Notes under the pieces: generated by a model
The model's input: the letters and a program-made list of their open reading frames with translations, nothing else
Told to the model about the DNA's origin: nothing
Databases searched by the model: none
Shown here: piece by piece, positions 53,842 to 61,336 of the stretch
How positions within the stretch are numbered: the first letter of the stretch is position 1
How the letters are laid out: the number at the start of each line of letters is the position of its first letter
Translations under genes and position numbers: made by a program
From: Thalassococcus halodurans
GTDB taxonomy: Bacteria; Pseudomonadota; Alphaproteobacteria; Rhodobacterales; Rhodobacteraceae
Reading direction: 5' to 3'
Length of the DNA stretch: 64,000 bases
Assembly (NCBI RefSeq): GCF_900108225.1
Contig: NZ_FNUZ01000002.1
Location: forward strand, 622,501 to 686,500

Positions 53842-54642
53842 ATGACAGACAAATTTATCGTCTACCACATCCCCGTTTGCCCGTTTTCCCAACGCCTTGA
53901 GATTATGTTGGAGTTGAAAGGACAGCGCGATGCCGTTGAGTTTCGCGTTGTCGACATCACCAAACCCCGCGATCCAGAGCTTCTTGCCAAAACGCGGGGC
54001 ACAACCGCCCTGCCCGTTCTGGAAACCCCTGACGGACAGATCGTAAAGGAAAGTCTGGTGATCCTACGGTTTCTGGACGAGGCACTGTCAGGTCCATCCC
54101 TACGCCGAAGCGATCCGCTAGAGCACGCAATTGAGTCCATGCTGGTCGCAAAGGAAGGCCCCTTTACCATGGCGGGCTATCTGTTCGTCATGAATCAGAA
54201 CAAAGACCAGCGCAGTGAACATGAGGCCAAAATGCTGGGTCTCTATCGCGAACTGAACGGCTTTCTGCTTGAACACAATCCGCATGGGACGTTTCTGTTC
54301 GATGACTTCGGGTTGGCCGAAACCGTCTTTACGCCGATGTTCCAACGATTCTGGTTTCTCGATTATTTCGAAGACTTTGCCCTGCCCGACGGTCCCGATT
54401 TTGCCCGTGTCCGCATCTGGCAGGATGCCTGCATCGAACATCCTGCGGCCCATCAAGTCACCTACGATCAAATCGTGAAGCTGTACTATGACTACGCCTT
54501 AGGCGCAGGAAACGGTGCATTGGTCGACGGCCGAAAACTGTCCAGCTTTGTGTTCGAACCAGATTGGCGCGAACGCCCGATGCCGCCGAAAGACAAATAC
54601 GTCGGCACGGCCAGTGACACAGAATTGGGTTTAATTGCCTGA
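53842..54642 (+). CDS. Glutathione S-transferase-like protein
   Basis: A 266-residue soluble protein. Residues 1-80 are a thioredoxin-fold GST N-domain with CPFSQRLEIMLELKG near residue 12 and TTALPVLETPDGQIVKESL (cis-proline) near residue 55; the rest is a helical C-domain. The CPxS site is similar to that of glutaredoxin-like or omega/beta GSTs. Last gene of the LysR-controlled unit; its stop lies within a terminator hairpin shared with the convergent ABC gene end. Confidence 0.85.
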   Translation: MTDKFIVYHIPVCPFSQRLEIMLELKGQRDAVEFRVVDITKPRDPELLAKTRGTTALPVLETPDGQIVKESLVILRFLDEALSGPSLRRSDPLEHAIESMLVAKEGPFTMAGYLFVMNQNKDQRSEHEAKMLGLYRELNGFLLEHNPHGTFLFDDFGLAETVFTPMFQRFWFLDYFEDFALPDGPDFARVRIWQDACIEHPAAHQVTYDQIVKLYYDYALGAGNGALVDGRKLSSFVFEPDWRERPMPPKDKYVGTASDTELGLIA

Positions 54643-54657
54643 TCTTCAGGCCTTTTT
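54637..54657 (+). terminator. Intrinsic terminator at the end of the GST gene
   Basis: GCCTGA (54637-54642, including the GST stop), loop TCT, TCAGGC (54646-54651), then CTTTTT. It also covers the last codons and stop of the opposite ABC gene. Confidence 0.8.
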
Positions 54658-55734
54658 CTGCGGAAACACAAAACAACGGTCCCGACGCACCGTCAGCCAA
54701 AGCGGCGTTCCCGGCTTGGGCAGGAACACATTTGGCACTGTCGCTTTCAAAACCTCGTTGTTGTAGTCCATCCGGAACTCAACAAGGCTTTCAGATCCCA
54801 TGAAACGCGCGCGTTCGACGATGCCGCGGGCGGGCGTGCCCTGTGCAGCTGTCGGCAATGGCCCACGACCACCGCGATCGAAATCGATGCCCACATGTTG
54901 GGGTCTAAAGACAATATCCACCCGTCCGCCATCGGGCACGCCCGGCGCAAGGAACTGGCCAAAGGGCGTTTCGGTCAAAGCGCCGCGAACTTCACCTTCT
55001 AGCACGTTGATATCGCTGAAAAATGAGACTGCCGCGCGATCAACTGGCGCGTTATAGATATTGTAAGGCGCTCCACGCTGAACAATCTTGCCGCCGCGCA
55101 TCAATGCGATTTCATCGGCCATACGCATCGCTTCTTCGGGTTCATGCGTGACCAGCAGAACACTGGTGCCTTCTTCCTTCAATAGCGCTAGTGTCTCGTC
55201 CCGAATGCCATCACGCAGACGGTTGTCCAAACCGGAAAACGGTTCATCCATCAGCATAACACGGGGCTTGGGTGCCAATGCGCGGGCCAAAGCCACACGT
55301 TGCTGTTCCCCGCCGGACAATTCATGCGGAAAGGCATCAATGTGATGCATCAGACCGACGCGACCCAACAGGGTCTCAACCCGCTTGCGCTGCTCGGCCT
55401 TGGGACCGTTCAGGCCAAAGGCCACGTTTTCAGCGACGCTAAGGTGGGGAAACAGCGCGAAGTCCTGAAACATCAGGCCAATCGAGCGTTGCTCGGGGGG
55501 GATATGGTGCTGATTGTCGCTGATCAGCGCCCCATCCAGATAAATCTCGCCTTCGTCCTGCGTATCGACGCCCGCAATCATCCGCAGCGTGGTCGATTTC
55601 CCGCAGCCCGACGGCCCCAAAAGACAGGTGACATGGCCCGGCAGGATGGACAAAGACACATCATCAACGACGGTTTTGCCTTCAAACCGACGCGTCAGAT
55701 TTCGGATTTCAAGACGGGGTTTGGGGGCGCTCAC
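54646..55734 (-). CDS. ABC transporter ATPase, Fbp/Pot-like
   Basis: A 362-residue ATPase of the spermidine/putrescine/iron(III) subgroup: Walker A LLGPSGCGKSTTLRMIAG near residue 41, signature LSGGEQQRVALARAL near residue 140, Walker B RVMLMDEPFSGLD, and a C-terminal TOBE-like domain (about residues 250-355) that binds or senses ligand. IYLDGALISDNQHHIPPEQR fits the iron(III) branch. No permease or binding protein gene is adjacent, so the partners are elsewhere or shared. It converges on the GST gene. Confidence 0.88.
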   Translation of the reverse strand: MSAPKPRLEIRNLTRRFEGKTVVDDVSLSILPGHVTCLLGPSGCGKSTTLRMIAGVDTQDEGEIYLDGALISDNQHHIPPEQRSIGLMFQDFALFPHLSVAENVAFGLNGPKAEQRKRVETLLGRVGLMHHIDAFPHELSGGEQQRVALARALAPKPRVMLMDEPFSGLDNRLRDGIRDETLALLKEEGTSVLLVTHEPEEAMRMADEIALMRGGKIVQRGAPYNIYNAPVDRAAVSFFSDINVLEGEVRGALTETPFGQFLAPGVPDGGRVDIVFRPQHVGIDFDRGGRGPLPTAAQGTPARGIVERARFMGSESLVEFRMDYNNEVLKATVPNVFLPKPGTPLWLTVRRDRCFVFPQKKA

Positions 55735-55810
55735 GTCTGAACCTCAGATATAACCGATGGAATTTATCAGCTTTTATATGCGCCTATCAGCGCAAACACA
55801 GCTTCGCAAG

Positions 55811-56362
55811 TCAAAGCGCTGAATTTGCCATCGCTTTTGCCAGTCGTGGAAGGCGCGCCTTTTTCAGCAAAGGCCTGAGTTCCCAAGCCTCTCCGGACAG
55901 GCGGCGGGCTTCGGACAGGACAGATTGACACACGGCCAGAACGCCTTCGGGATCAGTCTGGGCGATGCCCAACAGGAATGCGTCGGGGTCGGCACGGCTG
56001 ACCCCTTCTTCCGACAACGTGTTTCTTGGAAAGTCACTGGCGTTCATGGTCAGGATGATATCCGCCGAACCGGATATCGCCGCCGCCAGAACGTGCAGAT
56101 CGTTTTTATCCGGTAACCACAAACGCGCCTCAAGCGACGGGTTCCATGTCACCTCGGCATTCGGCCAGTCGCGACGGATCATTGCGATTTCCGATCGTGC
56201 CTGCGCCTCTCCATTGGGGCCCAGTTTGCGGGCCGCGCGTGCCCATTCTTCTAGGATACGCGCGGACCATAGCGGCGTGAACGCCCCTGTTTTTGCAACA
56301 CCCAAAATGACCTCACGCATAACCGTGGGATACAAAACACAGGTGTCGATCAGGACCTTCAC
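55811..56362 (-). CDS. PIN-domain protein (RSP_2648 type)
   Basis: A 183-residue PIN-fold protein, putative RNase. The acidic residues expected at the active site are seen in VLIDTCVLYP (aspartate 6), ILEEWARAARKL, and LPDKNDLHVLAAA, with NASDFP in the middle. No small antitoxin gene lies next to it, so it is not a canonical VapC-type pair. It starts four bases after the upstream rRNA methyltransferase stop, and I recall this pair as conserved in Rhodobacterales, suggesting an RNA-processing role. Confidence 0.78.
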   Translation of the reverse strand: MKVLIDTCVLYPTVMREVILGVAKTGAFTPLWSARILEEWARAARKLGPNGEAQARSEIAMIRRDWPNAEVTWNPSLEARLWLPDKNDLHVLAAAISGSADIILTMNASDFPRNTLSEEGVSRADPDAFLLGIAQTDPEGVLAVCQSVLSEARRLSGEAWELRPLLKKARLPRLAKAMANSAL

Positions 56363-56366
56363 GGTG

Positions 56367-57584
56367 TTACAGCCGGAAGACCAACGACTTCAGATAGCCG
56401 GACTCTGCCAGTTGCGGCATCAGCGGGTGATCGGGGCCAGCCTGACCGGTGTGGATCAATTGCGCACGGCGCCCTGCCCGACCGATGCCGCGAAGGCAGG
56501 CACCGGTAAAGGCGCTGAGGTCTGCGGCATGGGAACAGGAACACAGCACCAGATAGCCGTTTTCCTCAACCAAGCCCGACGCCAGACGCGCGATACGTTC
56601 GTAGGCACGAAGCCCCGCATCCAAAGCCGGTTTCGCCGGAGCAAAGGCCGGCGGATCACAGATCACCAGACCGAATTTTTCACCAGCCTCATTCAGCGCG
56701 GAAAGCGCGTCGAAAGCATCGCCCTGACGCGCCTCAAACCGATCCGACATGCCGCTGGCCTCGGCCCCTTTTGCCGCCAGTTCAAGCGCAGCCGCCGATC
56801 CATCCACGCAAAGCGCGGAGGTCGCGCCGCCAGCCAGAGCAGCCAGACCGAACCCACCAACGTGCGAGAAGACGTCAAGAACACGCTGACCATCTGCCAG
56901 ACGTGCGGCAAAGCCATGGTTCGGGCGTTGATCGTAGAACAGACCGGTCTTTTGCCCGCCGGACAGATCGGCAAAATACGTCGCGCCGTTCATGACAACA
57001 GGCAGCGGCCCCTCAGGCATCGAACCAACCAGAACCTTATCTTCGTTGTCCAGCCCTTCAAGCTGACGACCACGGCCGCCTGCGTTCTTGATGACGTTCT
57101 TCACGCCTGTGACATCAACCAAGGCATCTGTCAGTTGCTGTAACAAAACATCCGCCCACGCCGCATTGGGCTGGATCACCGCCGTGTCACCGAACCGGTC
57201 GATGATAACACCGGGCAGTTCATCCGCTTCTGCATGAACCAGACGGTAGAACGGCGCATCAAACAGGCGTTCACGCAAGGTAAGCGCTTTGTCCAATCGG
57301 GTTGCAAACCAAGCCCGATCCGGCACGTCCCGTGTGTCACGGTCCAGAACGCGGCAAACGATCTTGGAGTTCGGGTTCACAGTAACGAGCGCGATTTCCT
57401 TGCGCTCGTTATCCTCAAGAACAGCAATCGTGCCTGCGGGCATTTTGCTGGTGCGCCGGTCCAGTACCATTTCGTTGGCATAGACCCAAGGAAAGCCGCG
57501 GCGGATCGCGCGGGCATTGGCCTTGGGCTTAAGGCGGACAACGGGAAGGTCTGATGCGGGCAAAGAAGAAGGGGGCTGTGTCAT
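56367..57584 (-). CDS. Class I SAM-dependent rRNA methyltransferase, RlmI-like
   Basis: A 405-residue enzyme that probably makes 5-methylcytosine in 23S rRNA. The N-terminal PUA-like domain (residues about 10-85, RRGFPWVYANEMV) is followed by an EEHEA-type domain and the Rossmann methyltransferase with VLDVFSHVGGFGLAALAGG near residue 225. Catalytic features are CDPPAFAPAK near residue 310 and the cysteine in LVLCSCSHAADLSAF. It is co-transcribed with the PIN gene four bases downstream. Confidence 0.88.
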   Translation of the reverse strand: MTQPPSSLPASDLPVVRLKPKANARAIRRGFPWVYANEMVLDRRTSKMPAGTIAVLEDNERKEIALVTVNPNSKIVCRVLDRDTRDVPDRAWFATRLDKALTLRERLFDAPFYRLVHAEADELPGVIIDRFGDTAVIQPNAAWADVLLQQLTDALVDVTGVKNVIKNAGGRGRQLEGLDNEDKVLVGSMPEGPLPVVMNGATYFADLSGGQKTGLFYDQRPNHGFAARLADGQRVLDVFSHVGGFGLAALAGGATSALCVDGSAAALELAAKGAEASGMSDRFEARQGDAFDALSALNEAGEKFGLVICDPPAFAPAKPALDAGLRAYERIARLASGLVEENGYLVLCSCSHAADLSAFTGACLRGIGRAGRRAQLIHTGQAGPDHPLMPQLAESGYLKSLVFRL

Positions 57585-57625
57585 ACAGCCCCCTTATATC
57601 GGGTCAGAGCCATTTAAAAGCGGTC

Positions 57626-58309
57626 TTAAAGAGCGCCCGGCTGATTTTGTACCAGACCGACAGTCGAAGTGCTCAGTACCTGATCCGGTGTCAGCTCTTC
57701 CTGGAAGACGCGCGCCAGATGCTGGGTGATGCGGTATTTCTGTGTGTGACCACGGCTTTCCGCCTCGATCGCACGAACCCCACCGAACCCTTTCAGATCA
57801 GCTTTGACTGTTTTGTTGTTCAGCAACGTCTGGCCAGTGACCGCGTGACGGATGGTCAGATCAAAGGTGATGCTGTGAACGCCACCGACGGTGTAGCGGG
57901 TCTTTTCTGTCAGGCTGTGGAAACGCTTGACGGTCACTTCAACGGCCACCGGAACGTCACCTGTCAGCTTGCTGCTGGACAAACGCAGGCTGTCTTGGAA
58001 GATCGCGCGCACCTGTTCATAACGGTTGCCCAGCGGGTCACCGCGCCAAACGATGTCACCCAGCGGGTAGTACATGTTCGCCTCGGACACGCGCAGGCTT
58101 GTCGGAACGTCGACTTTGAAATCGACGATGCGAACGACCGGTGCGGTCGCGGCCTGAACATCCGCTTCGACAGCGGCAGTTGTTTCTACCGGGGCGAATG
58201 CAGGGCCGGCTGCGATGCCGGTGCCGCCACGGGTTGCTGTATCGGCTGCACCACAGGCGGACAGCGCGGCCATCAGGCCCAGCACACAGATTTTCTTTAC
58301 GATCGACAT
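57626..58309 (-). CDS. Lipoprotein, DUF6778-like
   Basis: A 227-residue protein with a signal peptide ending in the lipobox LSAC near residue 19, so it should be anchored in the envelope. The mature part has an alternating pattern (VDVPTSLRVSEANMYYPLGDIVWRG and a later VTVKRFHSLTEKTRYTVGG, here split) like small beta-rich envelope lipoproteins. From memory it matches the family DUF6778; function unknown. It diverges from edd across a 276-base spacer. No other gene is seen in that spacer. Confidence 0.72.
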   Translation of the reverse strand: MSIVKKICVLGLMAALSACGAADTATRGGTGIAAGPAFAPVETTAAVEADVQAATAPVVRIVDFKVDVPTSLRVSEANMYYPLGDIVWRGDPLGNRYEQVRAIFQDSLRLSSSKLTGDVPVAVEVTVKRFHSLTEKTRYTVGGVHSITFDLTIRHAVTGQTLLNNKTVKADLKGFGGVRAIEAESRGHTQKYRITQHLARVFQEELTPDQVLSTSTVGLVQNQPGAL

Positions 58310-58527
58310 AACAATGTCCCCATAAGAGATATTTCGTATCTTTCGATAATTCGCTTCAAATTGAGGCGCGAATTTGGCTTAGCCCTGACGAAAGAACGAT
58401 TTATCGTGGCCGGTGAGTCCGGATTTGACACATTTCACATTCCACAAATCCGTTCCGAACGTCGCGAAACCTGCCGAAACATGCTCCTTATACTAGGCGG
58501 TTTAAATTTTCGGCTTTTGGGTTTACT

Positions 58528-58539
58528 GTTAGCGCTAAC
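58528..58539. promoter_or_regulatory. Perfect 12-bp palindrome upstream of edd
   Basis: GTTAGCGCTAAC is its own reverse complement, 47 bases before the edd start and downstream of a possible -10 box TATACT (58489-58494). Its size and central CG match operators of LacI-family repressors, which control sugar genes in Rhodobacterales. The repressor is not encoded in the window. A consensus-like TTGACA (58425-58430) lies further upstream. Confidence 0.55.
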
Positions 58540-58585
58540 CGAAGTATGACGCCCCTAAACGTCGCAACCGGATAGGTCGCCAGCT

Positions 58586-60391
58586 ATGACTGTTAACCCC
58601 ACAATCGCCAAAGTTACCGAACGGATCGAAAAACGGTCCGAGAAAATGCGCGCCACATATCTTGATCGTATGCGCCGCGCCGCCGAAGAAGGCCCCCGCC
58701 GCGCGCATCTGACCTGTGGCAACCAGGCCCACGCATACGCCGCGATGGGCGATGACAAATCTGCCCTTGCGGATGCGAAGGCCCCGAACATCGGGATTGT
58801 CACCGCCTACAACGATATGCTGTCCGCGCATCAGCCGTTTGAAACCTACCCAGCCCAAATCCGCGAAGCTGCCCGCCTGAAAGGCGCAACCGCGCAGGTC
58901 GCCGGTGGCGTGCCAGCAATGTGTGATGGCGTGACACAAGGTCAGGTCGGCATGGAACTGTCGCTGTTTTCCCGCGACGTGATTGCACTGGCCGCGGGCG
59001 TGTCCCTGTCCCACAATGTTTATGACTCGGCTTTGTATCTGGGCGTTTGCGATAAAATCGTGCCCGGTCTGGTCATTGCTGCCGCCACATTCGGTTACAT
59101 CCCCGGCATCTTCCTGCCTGCGGGTCCGATGACATCCGGCCTGCCCAACGATCAAAAAGCCAAGGTCCGCCAGCAGTTCGCAACCGGCGAAGTAGGCCGT
59201 GACAAGCTGATGGAGGCCGAGATGGCCTCTTACCACGGTCCGGGCACGTGCACGTTCTACGGCACGGCAAACTCGAACCAGATGTTGATGGAGTTCATGG
59301 GTCTGCACCTGCCCGGTGCGTCTTTTGTGAACCCCAACACCCCGCTGCGCGACGCGCTGACCAAGGCAGGCACGGAACGCGCGCTGGAAATCACCGCGCT
59401 TGGCAATGACTACCGCCCTGTCAGCGACATTCTGGATGCCAAGGCATTCGTGAACGGCTTGGTTGGTCTGATGGCAACCGGTGGGTCCACCAACCTTGTG
59501 CTGCACCTGCCCGCCATGGCCCGCGCTGCCGGTATCGCGCTGGAACTGGAAGATTTCGACGATATCTCAAACGTCACACCGCTGATGGCCAAGGTTTATC
59601 CGAACGGTCTGGCCGACGTGAACCACTTCCACGCTGCTGGCGGCCTGTCCTACATGATCGGCGATCTGCTGTCCGAGGGCCTGTTGCACAACGACGTGAA
59701 AACCGTCGCCGGTGACGGCCTGTCGCTTTACACCAAAGAGCCGAAGCTGAAAGACGGCGAACTGGTCTATGAAGACGGCGACGGCAAAAGCCAGAACGAC
59801 AAGATCCTGCGTTCTGCCTCTGATCCGTTCCAGCCGACAGGTGGCCTGAAACAGCTGTACGGCAACCTTGGTCACGGCATGATGAAAATCTCGGCCGTCG
59901 CTCCTGAACGTCATGTGATCGAGGCAAAGGCGCGTATCTTCCACGATCAGGAAGACGTGAAAACAGCCTTCAAAAATGGCGAATTCACAGACGACACCGT
60001 TGTTGTTGTCCGTTTCCAAGGCCCGCAAGCCAACGGGATGCCGGAACTGCATTCGCTGACACCGACGCTGGCTGTTCTGCAGGATCGCGGTTTGAAAGTG
60101 GCCCTTGTCACTGATGGCCGTATGTCCGGCGCGTCCGGCAAGGTGCCTTCGGCCATCCACATTTCGCCCGAAGCCGCCGCAGGTGGCCCGCTGGCGCGGG
60201 TTCGTGATGGTGACATCATTCGCGTCGACGCTGTGAAAGGCGAAATCACCTGTCTGGCCGAAGATTTTGACAGCCGCGCGCCTGTGTCAGCAAACCTGTC
60301 TGACAACGGCCACGGCGTTGGCCGCGAGTTGTTTGAGGTGTTCCGCCGCAATGTTGGCCTTGCCTCGAACGGCGCGGGCGTCGTCGTCTAA
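58586..60391 (+). CDS. edd: 6-phosphogluconate dehydratase
   Basis: First Entner-Doudoroff step: 6-phosphogluconate to KDPG, using a 4Fe-4S cluster. The 601-residue length is standard. Characteristic segments are [17 protein letters not shown] near residue 70, [11 protein letters not shown] and [20 protein letters not shown], with the cluster cysteines in PAMCDG, GTCTF and the ACDKI-like [25 protein letters not shown] near residue 515 is the DHAD-family signature. eda starts 28 bases after the stop. A possible LacI-type operator lies upstream. Confidence 0.97.
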   Translation: MTVNPTIAKVTERIEKRSEKMRATYLDRMRRAAEEGPRRAHLTCGNQAHAYAAMGDDKSALADAKAPNIGIVTAYNDMLSAHQPFETYPAQIREAARLKGATAQVAGGVPAMCDGVTQGQVGMELSLFSRDVIALAAGVSLSHNVYDSALYLGVCDKIVPGLVIAAATFGYIPGIFLPAGPMTSGLPNDQKAKVRQQFATGEVGRDKLMEAEMASYHGPGTCTFYGTANSNQMLMEFMGLHLPGASFVNPNTPLRDALTKAGTERALEITALGNDYRPVSDILDAKAFVNGLVGLMATGGSTNLVLHLPAMARAAGIALELEDFDDISNVTPLMAKVYPNGLADVNHFHAAGGLSYMIGDLLSEGLLHNDVKTVAGDGLSLYTKEPKLKDGELVYEDGDGKSQNDKILRSASDPFQPTGGLKQLYGNLGHGMMKISAVAPERHVIEAKARIFHDQEDVKTAFKNGEFTDDTVVVVRFQGPQANGMPELHSLTPTLAVLQDRGLKVALVTDGRMSGASGKVPSAIHISPEAAAGGPLARVRDGDIIRVDAVKGEITCLAEDFDSRAPVSANLSDNGHGVGRELFEVFRRNVGLASNGAGVVV

Positions 60392-60418
60392 TTGCACAAT
60401 ACATTTGGGACAGAACCT

Positions 60419-61066
60419 ATGATCACCCCTCAGGAAGCAAGCAAACGTAACGAAGAACTGTGCCGTCTGGCGCCGATCATCCCCGTGCTGGTCGTCGAAG
60501 ACGCCAGCAAGGCCCGCCCCTTGGCCGAGGCACTGGTCGCAGGCGGGCTGCCCGTTCTGGAAGTGACACTGCGCACCGACGCCGCGCTGGATGTGATCCG
60601 CGAGATGGCCAAGGTCGAAGGTGGCCGCGTCGGCGCGGGTACATTGCTGACCAAAGCCGATGTGGACGCAGCCGTTGCCGCGGGTGCAACTTTTGGCGTG
60701 TCCCCCGGTGCCACAGACGCGATCCTGACCGCATGTGAAGAGGCAGGCCTGCCCCTGCTGCCCGGTGCGGCAACGTCGTCCGAAGTGATGCGCCTTCTGG
60801 AACGTGGCTATACCGTTCAGAAGTTCTTCCCTGCCGAAGCCAACGGCGGTGCACCCGCACTGAAAGCCATCGGCGCCCCGCTACCGCAAGTCAAATTCTG
60901 TCCGACCGGTGGCGTGTCGCTGAAAAACGCCAATGACTACTTGTCGCTGTCCAACACGCTTTGTGCAGGCGGCAGCTGGGTTGCGCCCGCCAATCTGGTC
61001 GCTGCTGGCGACTGGAAAGCCATTGAGGAACTGGCCCGCGAAGCGGCGAGCCTGCCCGTTTCCTGA
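60419..61066 (+). CDS. eda: KDPG aldolase
   Basis: Second Entner-Doudoroff enzyme, splitting KDPG to pyruvate and glyceraldehyde 3-phosphate. The 215-residue protein has the Schiff-base lysine in GYTVQKFFPAEANGG near residue 144, the catalytic glutamate in LPVLEVTLRTDAA, and FCPTGGVSLKNANDY for phosphate binding. ATG 60419 is the family start. Its stop codon TGA is joined directly to the stop of the opposite small gene, giving the palindrome TGATCA. Confidence 0.96.
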   Translation: MITPQEASKRNEELCRLAPIIPVLVVEDASKARPLAEALVAGGLPVLEVTLRTDAALDVIREMAKVEGGRVGAGTLLTKADVDAAVAAGATFGVSPGATDAILTACEEAGLPLLPGAATSSEVMRLLERGYTVQKFFPAEANGGAPALKAIGAPLPQVKFCPTGGVSLKNANDYLSLSNTLCAGGSWVAPANLVAAGDWKAIEELAREAASLPVS

Positions 61067-61333
61067 TCAGTTCCGCGGTCTGCTGCGCCACCCGCCACGG
61101 CGGCGTGGCGCCTGCATGCCGCCCAATCCTTCGCGCAGCACTTGCGTCATCGGATGATCGTCCTGCCCATGGCGCTCAATCAACTGTTTGATCAGATCGC
61201 CTGTGTCACTGTCCACAGGATGGCTTAAGGCCCAGTCCATGAAAATCGTACGGCAATCCTCGATGGAAATGCCTTCGATTGCGTAGCTTTCCGCGATCAA
61301 TCCGCGCGGATCTACTGTGTCGCCTTTGTTCAT
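61067..61333 (-). CDS. Small conserved protein downstream of glnE
   Basis: An 88-residue soluble protein without recognised domain. The first 60 residues are acidic and helical (GLIAESYAIEGISIEDC, FMDWALSHPVDSDTGDLIKQL), and the last 20 are arginine/glycine-rich (QAPRRRGGWRSRPRN). It starts three bases after the glnE stop, with GAGGG in the glnE end as ribosome site, so it is translationally coupled to glnE. Function unknown. Confidence 0.65.
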   Translation of the reverse strand: MNKGDTVDPRGLIAESYAIEGISIEDCRTIFMDWALSHPVDSDTGDLIKQLIERHGQDDHPMTQVLREGLGGMQAPRRRGGWRSRPRN

Positions 61334-61336
61334 GCC

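Noticed and set aside
55811-56362. VapBC toxin-antitoxin module
   Set aside because: No small antitoxin frame is next to the PIN gene on either side; the neighbours are an rRNA methyltransferase gene and a gap of 76 bases.
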